Source: Rheinheimera salexigens
GTDB lineage: Bacteria; Pseudomonadota; Gammaproteobacteria; Enterobacterales; Alteromonadaceae
Direction of reading: 5' to 3'
Length of the DNA: 64,000 nt
Assembly (NCBI RefSeq): GCF_001752395.1
Contig: NZ_MKEK01000001.1
Location: 653,244-717,243, forward strand
The notes beneath the pieces are model-generated. The model saw nothing but the letters and a program-made list of their open reading frames with translations. It was not told the origin of the DNA and ran no database searches. The position numbers and the translations under genes were made by a program. Of this stretch, positions 63,498 to 64,000 are shown piece by piece (position 1 is the stretch's first letter; every line of letters starts with the position of its first letter).

Positions 63498-63965
63498 ATG
63501 AAAGGCAACACTAAGATTATTTCCGCGCTCAACACCTTATTAGCCAACGAGCTAGCGGCAATGGATCAATACTTTATTCACTCTCGTATGTATGAAGATT
63601 GGGGCTTACAAAAGTTATTTGTTCGTATAGATCATGAGTTTGAGGACGAAAAAGGCCATGCTTCAGCATTAATAGAGCGCATTCTGTTTTTAGAAGGCGT
63701 GCCAGATATGAGTAAGCGCGATGCTATTCATGTTGGTAAAAACGTGCCGGAAATGCTGCAAAACGATTTAAATGTTGAATACAGCGTGGCTAAGTTACTA
63801 AAACAAACCATGGCCTTGTGTGAGCAAGAGCAAGATTATGTTACCCGTAATATTTTACAAACCTTGTTAGCTGATACCGAGATTGATCACGCCCATTGGT
63901 TAGAGCAGCAACTAAAATTAATTAAAGTATTAGGCTTACCTAATTACTTACAATCACAAATGTAA
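63498..63965 (+). CDS. bfr: Bacterioferritin subunit with intact ferroxidase site, no haem ligand
   Basis: 155 residues. Glu18, Glu51, His54 and Glu94 of the ferroxidase centre are present and a late Glu-His pair lies in TEIDHAHW, but the haem-ligand position 52 is Lys. It complements the preceding subunit, and the two probably co-assemble in one 24-mer. The ATG at 63498 is preferred over the one at 63489 because AGGAG (63484-63488) is nine bases before it and would touch the earlier one. One base separates it from the preceding stop. Confidence 0.93.
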   Translation: MKGNTKIISALNTLLANELAAMDQYFIHSRMYEDWGLQKLFVRIDHEFEDEKGHASALIERILFLEGVPDMSKRDAIHVGKNVPEMLQNDLNVEYSVAKLLKQTMALCEQEQDYVTRNILQTLLADTEIDHAHWLEQQLKLIKVLGLPNYLQSQM

Positions 63966-64000
63966 GCTGTAGCAATTGTTACTTGCTGTCGAAAAGGGAT

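Overview
The window looks like chromosomal DNA of a gammaproteobacterium of the Alteromonadales type, close to Rheinheimera, Alishewanella or Arsukibacterium. This is inferred from protein resemblance, moderate GC content, several TonB-dependent receptors and secreted peptidases, and the conserved slmA-dut-coaBC-radC-rpmBG-mutM block. No database search was run. No rRNA, tRNA or CRISPR array was seen.

Layout. 0-7.3 kb: a LysR-controlled locus with an M14 metallopeptidase, a TonB-dependent receptor, an N-formylglutamate amidohydrolase and a YfcC-type carrier, probably for uptake and cleavage of an N-acylated amino acid or peptide. 7.5-16.6 kb: recC-recB-recD, tightly overlapping. 16.7-19.7 kb: an electrophile/aldehyde response unit (NADPH oxidoreductase, YqhD-like dehydrogenase, TetR regulator) with the same operator-like dyad before yqhD and before the regulator. 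19.9-26.6 kb: S9 peptidase, Na/Pi cotransporter, RIO kinase and a lipoprotein amidohydrolase.

26.6-39.5 kb is the accessory region. It holds an exonuclease remnant, a PEP-CTERM protein, a NERD-domain protein, tandemly duplicated diguanylate cyclases, a twice-frameshifted zinc-ribbon gene, and then an AT-rich defence cassette: HTH regulator, C5 cytosine methyltransferase, McrB-like ATPase and a DUF2357/PD-(D/E)XK protein, similar in composition to LlaJI-type restriction-modification systems. It ends at the 3' end of yicC, a known integration site of mobilizable genomic islands. A 20/21 copy of the yicC tail lies 747 bases further out, enclosing a Fic C-terminal fragment. yicC itself carries a frameshift in a seven-base homopolymer.

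40-54 kb: rph-pyrE with an attenuator-like terminator, slmA, dut, coaBC, radC, rpmB, rpmG, mutM, an Omp85-like outer membrane protein, MscS with a partner gene, mgtE with an unusual leader (short ORF plus two competing hairpins), a CDF transporter, and a porin with a near-consensus PHO box. 54.8-58.9 kb: a TPP riboswitch followed by a thiamin salvage operon (TonB receptor, YkoF-like protein, PnuT carrier, thiamine kinase-like protein). 59-64 kb: secreted oligopeptidase B, a secreted S10 peptidase and a complementary pair of bacterioferritin subunits.
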